The position numbers were made by a program, and so were the translations under genes. 64,000 nucleotides of DNA. Source: Novosphingobium sp. (GTDB taxonomy: Bacteria; Pseudomonadota; Alphaproteobacteria; Sphingomonadales; Sphingomonadaceae). Where the stretch lies: NCBI RefSeq assembly GCF_020852455.1, contig NZ_JADZAT010000028.1, positions 280,325 through 344,324 of the forward strand. The letters run 5' to 3'. How positions within the stretch are numbered: position 1 is the stretch's first letter; every line of letters begins with the position of its first letter. Shown here piece after piece: positions 1-8,913 of the stretch. The notes beneath the pieces are model-generated. The model had not been told where the DNA came from. It was given only the letters and a program-made list of their open reading frames with translations, and did not search any database.

Positions 1-808
1 GCCCCCAGGCAAAGGCCGACATCGAATTGCGGGTGGTATCATTGCCGCCAACGATCAGCAGGATCAGGTTGCCGATGAATTCTTCCTGGCTCATGTGGTT
101 CATCGCATCGGATTGCAGCATGACCGAGATCAGGTCCTTGCCCGGCTTGGCGATCTTCTGCTGCCACAGTTCGGCAAAGGCGGCGCCCATCTCGAACAGC
201 GCGGCATTGCGGGCAGCGATATCTTCGGGGCGCTTCATCGATTCGACATTGCCGCCCATGTCCGACCAGTAGGTCAGCTTGTGGCGTTCTTCCCAGGGGA
301 AGTCGAACAGCTTGGCGAGCATGCCGGTGGTCAGTTCGATCGAGACCCGATCGACCCAGTTGAACGCCTCGCCAATCGGCAGGCTGTCCAGCACTTCGGC
401 GGTGCGGGCCTGGACCTCGGCCTTCATCGCCGCCACTTCGCTGGGACCAAAGCTGGGTGCGACCGTGCGGCGCTGGGCGGTGTGGTGCGGCGGATCCATC
501 GCGATGAACATCGGCATGCGGATTTCGCCTTCGATCAGTTCATCGACCTTGCCGGGAATCGCGATCCCGCCGTATTCCCAGCTCGACGAAAAGATCTTGG
601 GCAGCGCCTCGATATGGACGATCGGCTTGTAGGTCGAAACCGACCAGTAGGGGCCGAAATCGCTGTCAGGCACGTACTGGATCGGCGCTGCGGCGCGCAA
701 CTGGCGGAACGGTTCCTGCCAGCCTTCGCCTTCATAAAGTTCGGCGCGGCTGACATCGAGCGGCGCGATCGGGCTTGCGGTGCGTTGCAGCGGTGCGGCA
801 GTGGCCAT
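1..808 (-). CDS. Cytochrome P450, CYP153-like (3' end runs off the window)
   Basis: Hand-read minus-strand frame from ATG at 808: MATAAPLQRTASPIAPLDVSRAELYEGEGWQEPFRQL...FGPYWSVSTYKPI...DFPWEERHKLTYWSDMGG...GGNDTTRNSM (I-helix motif). Confidence 0.88.
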   Translation of the reverse strand, partial: MATAAPLQRTASPIAPLDVSRAELYEGEGWQEPFRQLRAAAPIQYVPDSDFGPYWSVSTYKPIVHIEALPKIFSSSWEYGGIAIPGKVDELIEGEIRMPMFIAMDPPHHTAQRRTVAPSFGPSEVAAMKAEVQARTAEVLDSLPIGEAFNWVDRVSIELTTGMLAKLFDFPWEERHKLTYWSDMGGNVESMKRPEDIAARNAALFEMGAAFAELWQQKIAKPGKDLISVMLQSDAMNHMSQEEFIGNLILLIVGGNDTTRNSMSAFAWG

Positions 809-839
809 TTCTCTCTCCCGGGTTCCCAAGGGAATCATT

Positions 840-857
840 TTAGGGTGATTACCCTAA
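840..857. promoter_or_regulatory. Operator-like palindrome TTAGGGT-GATT-ACCCTAA upstream of the P450 gene
   Basis: Perfect 7-bp arms with a 4-nt spacer, 32 nt upstream of the P450 ATG. Confidence 0.5.
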
Positions 858-947
858 TTCCCCGCCCGGCCGAGTCAAGCCGCACATACGAAACCGCCGC
901 CCGGATCGCTCCGGGCGGCGTCTCGCTGTCTCGGGTAGCAGCGGGGA

Positions 948-1358
948 TCAGTCGGCCTTGGCCACCTTCGTGACGCGGCGATAGGGCACGAATTCGCCCA
1001 GGTTGACGAAGCCGGTGGTCATGTGGCTCATCCGGTCAACCGTGTGGACGATGTCGAGGCTGCACAGCTGGCTGCCGCTGGTGCGGGTGACCATGATATC
1101 ATCATCGTCGAGGTCCTCCACGTTACGGGGTACGTTGACCCAGATCGTGTTGCCCCAGCCGTAAACGATCGCGGTGCCATCCAGCACGCGCATGTCGCGG
1201 GTATCGTGCTGCGAAATACAGTGGACCGGCTTGCCGGCCTCACGGCCTTCCAGCAGCTTGGCCAATTGCTGTTCGGGGTTAAGCCTGGGCTTGGCCTGCA
1301 ATGCAGGGCCGCTGAGCAAGGCCGCGGCGGCGACCAGTGCAATGGCGATTGTGCGCAT
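948..1358 (-). CDS. Hypothetical secreted protein
   Basis: MRTIAIALVAAAALLSGPALQA signal-like N-terminus; ORF ends at 948. Confidence 0.7.
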   Translation of the reverse strand: MRTIAIALVAAAALLSGPALQAKPRLNPEQQLAKLLEGREAGKPVHCISQHDTRDMRVLDGTAIVYGWGNTIWVNVPRNVEDLDDDDIMVTRTSGSQLCSLDIVHTVDRMSHMTTGFVNLGEFVPYRRVTKVAKAD

Positions 1359-1438
1359 TTTCCGACTCCTTGCCTCCGATTTCCTCAGACTAGCCCGCGA
1401 TCCTGAACCGAGGCTGAAGTAAGCCCCGAACCACCCAA

Positions 1439-2872
1439 TCAGCCCGTTCCCCCAACCGTCAGTCCTTCGATCAGCAGACTGGGCTGGCCGACCCCGGCTG
1501 GCACCGATTGCCCGCCCTTGCCGCAGATCCCGACCCCTTCGTCCAGTTCCAGATCGTTGCCGATCCCCTTGACCCGGGTCAGCACGGTCGGCCCATCGCC
1601 AATCAGGGTGGCACCCTTGATCGGTGCGCCCAGCTTGCCGTTTTCGATCAGGTAGGCTTCGGTGCACGAGAACACGAACTTGCCCGAAACGATATCGACC
1701 TGCCCGCCGCCAAAACTCTTGGCGAAGATCCCGTTCCTGACCCGTGACAGCAGCTCACCCGGATCGTCGTTGCCGGCCTTCATGAAGGTGTTGGTCATCC
1801 GCGGCATCGGCGCATGGGCATAGCTTTCGCGCCGGCCATTGCCGGTGGGAGCCACGCCCATCAGCCGGGCGTTGAGCCGGTCCTGCATATAGCCTTTCAG
1901 GATCCCGTCCTCGATCAGCACGGTTTCGCCGGTGGGCGTGCCTTCATCGTCGATCGACAGCGATCCGCGCCGACCCTGGCCGCCCTGCCCCAGCAGGGTT
2001 CCGTCATCGACCACGGTCACCCCGGGCGCACCGACCCGCTCGCCGATCCGGCCCGAAAAGGCGCTGGCGCCCTTGCGGTTGAAATCGCCTTCCAGCCCGT
2101 GGCCAACCGCTTCGTGCAGCAGCACGCCGGGCCAGCCGGGGCCGACCAGCACGGTCATCTCGCCCGCCGGGGCGGCCACGCTTTCCAGGTTGGTCAAGGC
2201 CTGGGCCAGCGCCCGGTCGATCGCGCGGTTCCAGGTCTGGGGTTCGAACAGATCGTCATAAAGCCGCCGCCCGCCCAGCCCGAAGCTGCCGGTTTCACGC
2301 CGGCCGTTGCTTTCCGCAACGATCGAGACGTTGAGCCGCACCAGCGGGCGGATGTCGCTTGCAGTAAAGCCATCGGCGCGCAGGATCTCGATCACCGACC
2401 AGCTGGCGGCAAGGCTGGCCGAAACCTGCACCACGCGCGGATCGCGCGCCCGCGCGGCGGCATCGATGGTTTCCAGCAGCCGGACCTTTTCGGCAAAGCC
2501 CAGCGTATCGAGCGGCGACTGATCGGTATAGAGGTGGCGGTTGTTGGCGCGCGGCGGCGGGGTGGGCTGGCCTTGGGCCGGATCGAGCAGGCGCAGCGTT
2601 TCGCCGGCACGGCGGATCGCGCTTTCGCTGATCTCGTTGGCATGGGCAAAGCCGGTCATCTCGCCCGAAACCCCGCGCAGCCCGAACCCGGCATCGCGCG
2701 AATAGTCGGCGGTCTTCAGCCGGCCATCATCGAACAGGAAGCTTTCGCTGGCAATGAATTGCAGGAACAGTTCGCCATCGTCACACGCGCTCAGCGCTTC
2801 AGCGGTCAGTGCCTGGGCGCGCGCGGGATCAAGCTGGGCAAACAGCAGGGCATGGGGATCGGGAACGGTCAT
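1439..2872 (-). CDS. tldD: Metalloprotease TldD
   Basis: 477 aa; HEAVGHGLEGDFNRKGASAFSGRIGE is the TldD/PmbA metal-binding region. Confidence 0.95.
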   Translation of the reverse strand: MTVPDPHALLFAQLDPARAQALTAEALSACDDGELFLQFIASESFLFDDGRLKTADYSRDAGFGLRGVSGEMTGFAHANEISESAIRRAGETLRLLDPAQGQPTPPPRANNRHLYTDQSPLDTLGFAEKVRLLETIDAAARARDPRVVQVSASLAASWSVIEILRADGFTASDIRPLVRLNVSIVAESNGRRETGSFGLGGRRLYDDLFEPQTWNRAIDRALAQALTNLESVAAPAGEMTVLVGPGWPGVLLHEAVGHGLEGDFNRKGASAFSGRIGERVGAPGVTVVDDGTLLGQGGQGRRGSLSIDDEGTPTGETVLIEDGILKGYMQDRLNARLMGVAPTGNGRRESYAHAPMPRMTNTFMKAGNDDPGELLSRVRNGIFAKSFGGGQVDIVSGKFVFSCTEAYLIENGKLGAPIKGATLIGDGPTVLTRVKGIGNDLELDEGVGICGKGGQSVPAGVGQPSLLIEGLTVGGTG

Positions 2873-2917
2873 GCCCCCGATATAAGGGCTCTCACGCGCT
2901 TGACCAGCTTGCAGTGG

Positions 2918-3127
2918 TCAGGCGGCGGCCTGATCCGCCGGTCCGCCCTTCAGCACGAAACGCTTGTCGCAATAGCCGCATTCGGCAAAGCCGCGCTCGT
3001 CCACTTCCAGCCAGACGCGCGGATGGCCCAGCGCGGCGCCGCCGGGAATACCGGCCGAACCGTCGCAGGAAACGCGGGTGGTGGTGACGATCTGGGTTTC
3101 GGGCGTGGTGGTCATGACAGGCGCCAT
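2918..3127 (-). CDS. Zinc-finger domain protein (NDUFS6/CHCC-like)
   Basis: 69 aa; C/H pattern with C-terminal CGYCDKRFVLKGG. Confidence 0.75.
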   Translation of the reverse strand: MAPVMTTTPETQIVTTTRVSCDGSAGIPGGAALGHPRVWLEVDERGFAECGYCDKRFVLKGGPADQAAA

Positions 3128-3154
3128 TAGCAGCGCCGCGCGGGCTTTTCCAGC

Positions 3155-3736
3155 CTACTGGTACTGCAATGTTATCGCAAAGTTGCCGGTATAGCTGCCT
3201 GGTGCCTGATTGGCCTTAACCCGCAGAGTTGCTCCGACCGGGAACAGGAACATGCCCGTCGATGATGCAATTCGGAAAGTTGTCGGTGCCGTCGTCAACT
3301 GGGCGGTTGGCGTGCTACCGATGATGAATGTGTTCACCGTCATGTTTGCGCCCCCACCAACGCGATTCAATGTCACTGAGTTGCTGCCAAGCCGTATGTT
3401 GACCGCCTGATTGCGGCTACCCATGCCAGCAAAGCGGGCTGGCTGGGGCGTAGCGCCTGAGGCAAGGATCACCCCGCCGGTCTTTGTTCTGGCGCCGCTT
3501 GGCGCGATCACGACGGTCCCTGCTGCACCGCTCGGAACAATGCTGCCGAACACCAGATCGTCAACTTTGAAAAAGCTGAGTGGCGTCACCACGACGGCTT
3601 CGGCCTGCACTGCCGTTCCAACAGTTTGAGCAGCCGACGGCCAAGCGAGCACGCAGCAAACCAACCCCGTCGAAACCGCCAGCCTTCGACAGATCAGATT
3701 CCCGATCTTGATTTGGAACGGCAACTGCATTGCCAA
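3155..3736 (-). CDS. DUF4402 domain protein
   Basis: Signal-like N-terminus; LSFFKVDDLVFGSIVPSGAAGTVVIAPSGARTKTGGV...; similar to the next gene. Confidence 0.75.
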   Translation of the reverse strand: MAMQLPFQIKIGNLICRRLAVSTGLVCCVLAWPSAAQTVGTAVQAEAVVVTPLSFFKVDDLVFGSIVPSGAAGTVVIAPSGARTKTGGVILASGATPQPARFAGMGSRNQAVNIRLGSNSVTLNRVGGGANMTVNTFIIGSTPTAQLTTAPTTFRIASSTGMFLFPVGATLRVKANQAPGSYTGNFAITLQYQ

Positions 3737-3858
3737 AGGTCTAGTTAAAGAGCGTGTCAGTTAGCCAAACTATTAAGGTTAACAGACCATTTGCCATTTG
3801 CTTAGCCTGAATGTCAGCATCACTGCTGCAAACAAGCATCAAGGCATCTGCTTCGGTC

Positions 3859-4488
3859 CTACTGGTATTGGACTGTAACCGGAAAAGTTCCGTTGTAGAC
3901 CCCCGGAGCCTGATTTGCTCCGACGTTCAAACGCCCCGCGACGCGAAACATAAACATTCCCGTCGGTGAATCGATCCGGTAACGACGATTGCCATTACCC
4001 AGTCCATTTCCATTCCCGCCAATGAAAGTGAGATCGGGTGCTGTTCCCAGCGTGATGTTGTTTATCAGCATGGTTGCGCCGCCGGGTCCGGTAACGGTTA
4101 TCGAATTTGGCACTTGGAATCGCACCGTCATGCGACGTGCGCCCATTCCGGCAAATTGGGCGTATTGGCAGGTCCCGGCATGAACGATTGCGCCGGTGAC
4201 GGTGCAAGCACCCGTATTGACGTCCATTGTGACCGTACCGGGAGTAGGCCGGGCGACGATCTGGCCAAAATTCAGATCATCGACCCTGACCAGCGACAAC
4301 GGCGACACGACGACCGCCTCTGCGCTGGCTTGCACCACATTCTGGGCCTGCGCAGGCGCCGCCAGCAGCGTGCCAAGGGCAAGCGCCAGCAACGCGCAGA
4401 AAGCGCGAATCGCGTGCCCGAACCGGCCGCGTTGCATGGTAACCCCCCAATGCATACCGTGCAGACTAGGACCGCGGGCTGAAAGCAC
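3859..4488 (-). CDS. DUF4402 domain protein (tandem paralog)
   Basis: LSLVRVDDLNFGQIVARPTPGTVTMD...GMGARRMTVRFQVPNS; parallels 3155..3736. True start may be internal. Confidence 0.75.
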   Translation of the reverse strand: MLSARGPSLHGMHWGVTMQRGRFGHAIRAFCALLALALGTLLAAPAQAQNVVQASAEAVVVSPLSLVRVDDLNFGQIVARPTPGTVTMDVNTGACTVTGAIVHAGTCQYAQFAGMGARRMTVRFQVPNSITVTGPGGATMLINNITLGTAPDLTFIGGNGNGLGNGNRRYRIDSPTGMFMFRVAGRLNVGANQAPGVYNGTFPVTVQYQ

Positions 4489-4584
4489 CCTGCACGGGTA
4501 TGGTTAACGGCGCGGTAGGATTTGACGGCAAAATCGCGCATTCCGGGGCTTTGCGCAGCCCGCTTCTATCGCTAAGCCAGAGGC

Positions 4585-5526
4585 ATGGAAACGCCCGCAG
4601 CCATCTCGATCCGGAACCTCGTCAAGCGCTATGCCCCGGCCGGCAACGCGCCCGCCAAACTGGCGCTCAACGATGTCAGTTTCGATGTCCCGCAAGGGCA
4701 GATTTTCGGCCTGCTGGGACCCAACGGGGCGGGCAAGTCAACGCTGATCAACATCCTGGCCGGACTGGTGATGAAAAGCAGCGGAACCGCGGAAATCTGG
4801 GGTTTCGACATCGACAAGGACGTCCGCAACGCCAAGCGTTCGATCGGGATCGTCCCGCAGGAAGTGGTGTTCGATCCGTTCTTCACGCCGTTCGAAGTGC
4901 TGGAAAACCAGGCCGGGCTTTATGGTGTCCCCAAGGCTGCGCGGCGCAGCCTGGAACTGCTGGGCCAGGTCCACCTGGCCGACAAGGCCAACGCCTATGC
5001 CCGGACGCTGTCAGGGGGCATGAAGCGGCGGCTGCTGATCGCCAAGGCGCTGGTGCACACCCCGCCGGTAATCGTGCTGGACGAGCCGACCGCCGGGGTT
5101 GACGTCGAACTGCGGCGGCAACTGTGGGAACTGGTCAGCGAACTCAACGCCGGGGGCGTCACCGTGGTGCTGACCACGCACTACCTTGAAGAAGCCGAAC
5201 AGCTGTGTGACCAGATCGCGATCATCAACCACGGCCAGCTGATCGCCAACAAGCCAACCCGTGAGCTGGTGGGCATGGCCCGTGAAAAGGTGGTGGTGCT
5301 TTCGCTGGACGGTGAAGTGGCCAGGCTGCCCAGCCATGCCGCCTTCCTCAAATGCGAAAAGACCGGCGAACGCACGATCGAGATCACCTATGACAAGGAC
5401 CGTACCAATGCCGGCGAAGTGCTGGCGCTGGTCCAGGGCCAGGGCCTGGGGATCATCGACGTTACCACCCGCGAGGCTGATCTTGAGGATGTCTTCGTCC
5501 ACCTGACGAGCCAGGCTGCGGCCTAG
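4585..5526 (+). CDS. ABC transporter ATP-binding protein
   Basis: Walker A GPNGAGKST, LSGGMKRRL signature, Walker B VIVLDEPTAG. Confidence 0.95.
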   Translation: METPAAISIRNLVKRYAPAGNAPAKLALNDVSFDVPQGQIFGLLGPNGAGKSTLINILAGLVMKSSGTAEIWGFDIDKDVRNAKRSIGIVPQEVVFDPFFTPFEVLENQAGLYGVPKAARRSLELLGQVHLADKANAYARTLSGGMKRRLLIAKALVHTPPVIVLDEPTAGVDVELRRQLWELVSELNAGGVTVVLTTHYLEEAEQLCDQIAIINHGQLIANKPTRELVGMAREKVVVLSLDGEVARLPSHAAFLKCEKTGERTIEITYDKDRTNAGEVLALVQGQGLGIIDVTTREADLEDVFVHLTSQAAA

Positions 5527-5538
5527 TTTGCGTTTGCT

Positions 5539-5579
5539 GACTGACCCACCCCTAACCCCTCCCGCAAGCGGGAGGGGGA
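5539..5579. repeat. REP-like palindrome, copy 1 (CCCCTCCCGCAAGCGGGAGGGG core)
   Basis: tgacccacccctaacCCCTCCCGCAAGCGGGAGGGgg, immediately 3' of the ABC gene. Confidence 0.8.
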
Positions 5580-5636
5580 TTGCCTCGCGCCTGCTTCGCC
5601 GGTTCCGCCTTTGGAATGGCGTTGCTCCGCCTCTTC

Positions 5637-5677
5637 TTCCCCCCTCCCGCTTGCGGGAGGGGGCGGGGGTGGGTCAG
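5637..5677. repeat. REP-like palindrome, copy 2 (inverted relative to copy 1)
   Basis: ccCCCCTCCCGCTTGCGGGAGGGGgcgggggtgggtca is the reverse complement of copy 1 with few changes. Confidence 0.8.
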
Positions 5678-6072
5678 TGAGAGGCCAAGGCAAGTTCCGC
5701 GATCGCGACACCATCCGTGCCCGCGAACTGCGCAACGCCGCCACACCTGCGGAACGCTTGCTTTGGCAATATCTCGCTCGGTCACAGCTTGGTGTGAAAT
5801 TCAGTCGCCAAATGCCGGTTGGACCGTTCTTTGCCGACTTCCTGTGCCGGGAGCGCCTCTTGGTAATCGAACTCGATGGCCATTCGCACGACATCAATCC
5901 GGGGCGCGATGTCTTTCGTGATCGCTATCTTACCGAACAGGGATATCACGTCTGTCACTTCACAAATGCCGATGTACTCGGCAATGTCGAAGGCGTGGTT
6001 ACTGCGATCAAGCAAAAGCTGGCCGAATGGCCCACCCCCAACCCCTCCCGCAAGCGGGAGGGGGGTCAATGA
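5677..6072 (+). CDS. DUF559 domain (Vsr/PD-(D/E)XK-like) protein
   Basis: RARELRNAATPAERLLWQYLARSQLGVKFSRQMPVGPFFADFLCRERLLVIELDGHSH. GTG start at 5677 proposed; C-terminus read from repeat sequence. Confidence 0.85.
   Translation: MRGQGKFRDRDTIRARELRNAATPAERLLWQYLARSQLGVKFSRQMPVGPFFADFLCRERLLVIELDGHSHDINPGRDVFRDRYLTEQGYHVCHFTNADVLGNVEGVVTAIKQKLAEWPTPNPSRKREGGQ
6030..6065. repeat. REP-like palindrome, copy 3 (same orientation as copy 1)
   Basis: cccacccccaaCCCCTCCCGCAAGCGGGAGGGGggt, 3 nt before the nadB ATG. Confidence 0.8.
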
Positions 6073-7643
6073 ACGCCGACGTCATCGTGGTCGGATCGGG
6101 CGCGGCGGGGCTGACCGCGGCGCTGGCGCTGGCAGATCGGCTCAAGGTGCTGGTGCTGGCCAAGGGTGAGCTGACCGGCGGGTCGACCGCCTGGGCCCAG
6201 GGCGGGATCGCCGCGGTGCTTGATGCCGGGGACACGTTCGAAAACCACATCCGCGATACCATGGTCGCCGGGGGCGGGCTCAACCGGCTGGAGACGGTCG
6301 AATTCGTGATCGAACGCGCGCCGCATGCGATCGACCGGCTGGTCGAGCTGGGCGTGCCGTTCAACACCGAAGACGAGCATCTGCACCTGACCCGCGAGGG
6401 CGGGCATTCGCACCGCCGGATCGTCCACGTGGCCGATGCAACCGGCTGGGCGGTGCAATCGGCGCTGCTCAAGGCTGCGCAGGATCATCCCAACATCACG
6501 CTGCTGCCGCACCAGGCCTGTATCGACCTGATCACCGGCCGGCATGAGGAACGCTATTCGGGCTCGGGCCGGGTCTGGGGGGTCTATGCCCTCAATGAGG
6601 CCAGCGGCAAGGTCGAGGCGCATACCGCGCGGGCAACCGTGCTGGCGACCGGCGGGGCGGGCCGGGTTTACCAGTTCAGCACCGCGCCGCGCGGGGCGAC
6701 CGGTGACGGCATCGCGATGGCCTGGCGCGCCGGGGCACGGGTCGGCAACATGGAAATGATGCAGTTCCACCCGACCTGCCTCTACAACCTCGACGTCAAG
6801 AACTTCCTGATCACCGAGGCGGTGCGCGGCGAAGGCGGGCGGCTCTACAATCCCAGGACCGGGCACCGCTACATGCCCGATTACGACGAGCGCGCGGAAC
6901 TCGCCCCGCGCGACGTGGTGGCCCGCGCCAACGATGCCGAGATCAAGCGCGACGGGCTCGACTTCGTGCACCTCGATATCAGCCACCAGCCGCCGGAGTT
7001 CGTGCGCGAGCATTTCCCCAACATCTATGAAAAGCTGATCGGGCTGGGGATCGACATGACCAAGGGGCCGATTCCCGTCGTCCCGGCACAGCATTACACC
7101 TGCGGCGGGATTGTGATCGACCTCAATGGCCGCACCGACCTGCCCGGGCTCTATGCCGCGGGCGAATGCACCGAAAGCGGGCTGCATGGCGCCAATCGCC
7201 TGGCCTCCAACAGCCTGCTTGAATGCTTCGTTTTCGGTGAAGCGGCGGCCAGCGACATCCTGGCGCGCTGGGACAGTTTCGACGCCCCGCCTCCGGTCCG
7301 CGCCTGGGACGAAAGCCGCGTCACCGACAGCGACGAGGAAGTCGTCATCAAGCAGAACTGGACCGAGATCCGCCGCTTCATGTGGAACTATGTCGGGATC
7401 GTGCGCACCACCAAGCGGCTCGAGCGCGCCAAGCACCGGATCCAGATGCTGCAGGGCGAGATCGAGGAATACTATGCCCACTTCCGCGTCTCGACCGACC
7501 TGATCGAACTGCGCAACCTGCTGCAGTGCGCCGAACTGATCGTCCGCTCTGCGCTGGCCCGGCATGAAAGCCGCGGGCTGCACTATACGCTGGACTATCC
7601 CGAGACGCTGAAGGTGGCGAAGGATACGGTGCTGGTGCCCTAG
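6069..7643 (+). CDS. nadB: L-aspartate oxidase
   Basis: MNADVIVVGSGAAGLTAAL...; GLYAAGECTESGLHGANRLASNSLLECFVFG is diagnostic. Confidence 0.95.
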   Translation: MNADVIVVGSGAAGLTAALALADRLKVLVLAKGELTGGSTAWAQGGIAAVLDAGDTFENHIRDTMVAGGGLNRLETVEFVIERAPHAIDRLVELGVPFNTEDEHLHLTREGGHSHRRIVHVADATGWAVQSALLKAAQDHPNITLLPHQACIDLITGRHEERYSGSGRVWGVYALNEASGKVEAHTARATVLATGGAGRVYQFSTAPRGATGDGIAMAWRAGARVGNMEMMQFHPTCLYNLDVKNFLITEAVRGEGGRLYNPRTGHRYMPDYDERAELAPRDVVARANDAEIKRDGLDFVHLDISHQPPEFVREHFPNIYEKLIGLGIDMTKGPIPVVPAQHYTCGGIVIDLNGRTDLPGLYAAGECTESGLHGANRLASNSLLECFVFGEAAASDILARWDSFDAPPPVRAWDESRVTDSDEEVVIKQNWTEIRRFMWNYVGIVRTTKRLERAKHRIQMLQGEIEEYYAHFRVSTDLIELRNLLQCAELIVRSALARHESRGLHYTLDYPETLKVAKDTVLVP

Positions 7644-7774
7644 TTGCGCCAAATGCAACAGCCAGTGCAGCCTATCCGTTTGACTCTCCATGGTCCCAGC
7701 GGGACAATCCGGTCAACCAAACAGGAACTTTCGCCTGCTATGACCGGGCGGAATCGCATGAGGAGCCTGACACG

Positions 7775-8848
7775 ATGACTGCCCCGCGTACCCCCCGCCC
7801 CCGCAAGGCCGCCCTGCCCCAGGTGGTTGAGGAAGGCCTGGCTGCTGAGCGCGCCGAAGCCGCCCTCGAAGCCGAAGAGGCCGCGCTCAAGGAAATCGCC
7901 GGAACCAGCGGCGCCGACGGGGTCGAAGCAATCATCGCCGGCGCCTCGCCCGACGATGCCGCGCGGATGCGCGATTACCTGGGGCTGCCCAAGCCGGGCG
8001 GCAAGCCGCGCAAGACCAGTGACGAACTGGCCGACGACTGGCGCAGGGGCGGCTATCCCTACAAGTTCAAGATGCTGCGCAAGGATTACGAGCGCGAGAA
8101 GTTCATCCTCCAGACCGAATTGCTCAAGCTGCAGCAATGGGCCAAGGAAACCGGCCAGCGGGTGGTGATCCTGTTCGAAGGCCGCGATGCCGCCGGCAAG
8201 GGCGGCACAATCAAGCGGATGATGGAACACCTCAACCCGCGCGGCGCGCGCGTGGTCGCGCTGGAAAAGCCCAGCGAGGTTGAACGCGGCCAGTGGTACT
8301 TCCAGCGCTATGTCGAGCATCTGCCGACCAAGGGCGAAATCGTGCTGTTCGACCGTTCGTGGTACAACCGCTCCGGGGTTGAACGGGTGATGGGCTTCTG
8401 CACCGACGAGGAATACAAGGAATTCCTGCGCCAGGCGCCGGAGTTCGAACGCAATCTGGTGCGCAGCGGCATCCACCTGATCAAGTTCTGGTTCTCGGTC
8501 AGCCAGGCCGAGCAGCGCCGCCGGTTCAAGGAACGCAAGGTCCACCCGCTCAAGCAATGGAAGCTTTCGCCGGTCGATCTCGCCAGCCTCGACAAGTGGG
8601 ACGACTACACCCGCGCCAAGGAAGCGATGTTCTTCGCGACCGACACCGCCGACAGCCCCTGGACGGTGGTCAAGAGCGACGACAAGAAGCGCGCCCGGCT
8701 CAACGCCATGCGCTATGTCCTCCACTCGCTGCCCTACAAGGACAAGGACGTGAAGCGGATCGGCATGGTCGATGACCTGATCGTGGGCCGCGCCAACGTG
8801 ATCCACGAACGCGGCGAATACGGCTGGACTGGCGGCAAGGACGATTGA
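7775..8848 (+). CDS. ppk2: Polyphosphate kinase 2
   Basis: VVILFEGRDAAGKGGTIKRMMEHLNPRGARVVALEKPSEVERGQWYFQRYVEHLPTKGEIVLFDRSWYNRSGVERVMGFC. Confidence 0.95.
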   Translation: MTAPRTPRPRKAALPQVVEEGLAAERAEAALEAEEAALKEIAGTSGADGVEAIIAGASPDDAARMRDYLGLPKPGGKPRKTSDELADDWRRGGYPYKFKMLRKDYEREKFILQTELLKLQQWAKETGQRVVILFEGRDAAGKGGTIKRMMEHLNPRGARVVALEKPSEVERGQWYFQRYVEHLPTKGEIVLFDRSWYNRSGVERVMGFCTDEEYKEFLRQAPEFERNLVRSGIHLIKFWFSVSQAEQRRRFKERKVHPLKQWKLSPVDLASLDKWDDYTRAKEAMFFATDTADSPWTVVKSDDKKRARLNAMRYVLHSLPYKDKDVKRIGMVDDLIVGRANVIHERGEYGWTGGKDD

Positions 8849-8913
8849 GGCGTTGAAATTCGTTCCGCCCCGGGTAGGTTTCGGCGCGAAACCATAATCC
8901 CCGGGGAGGAACC

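Noticed and set aside
6066-7691. 541-aa minus-strand ORF opposite nadB
   Set aside because: Shadow ORF; NadB motifs on the + strand.
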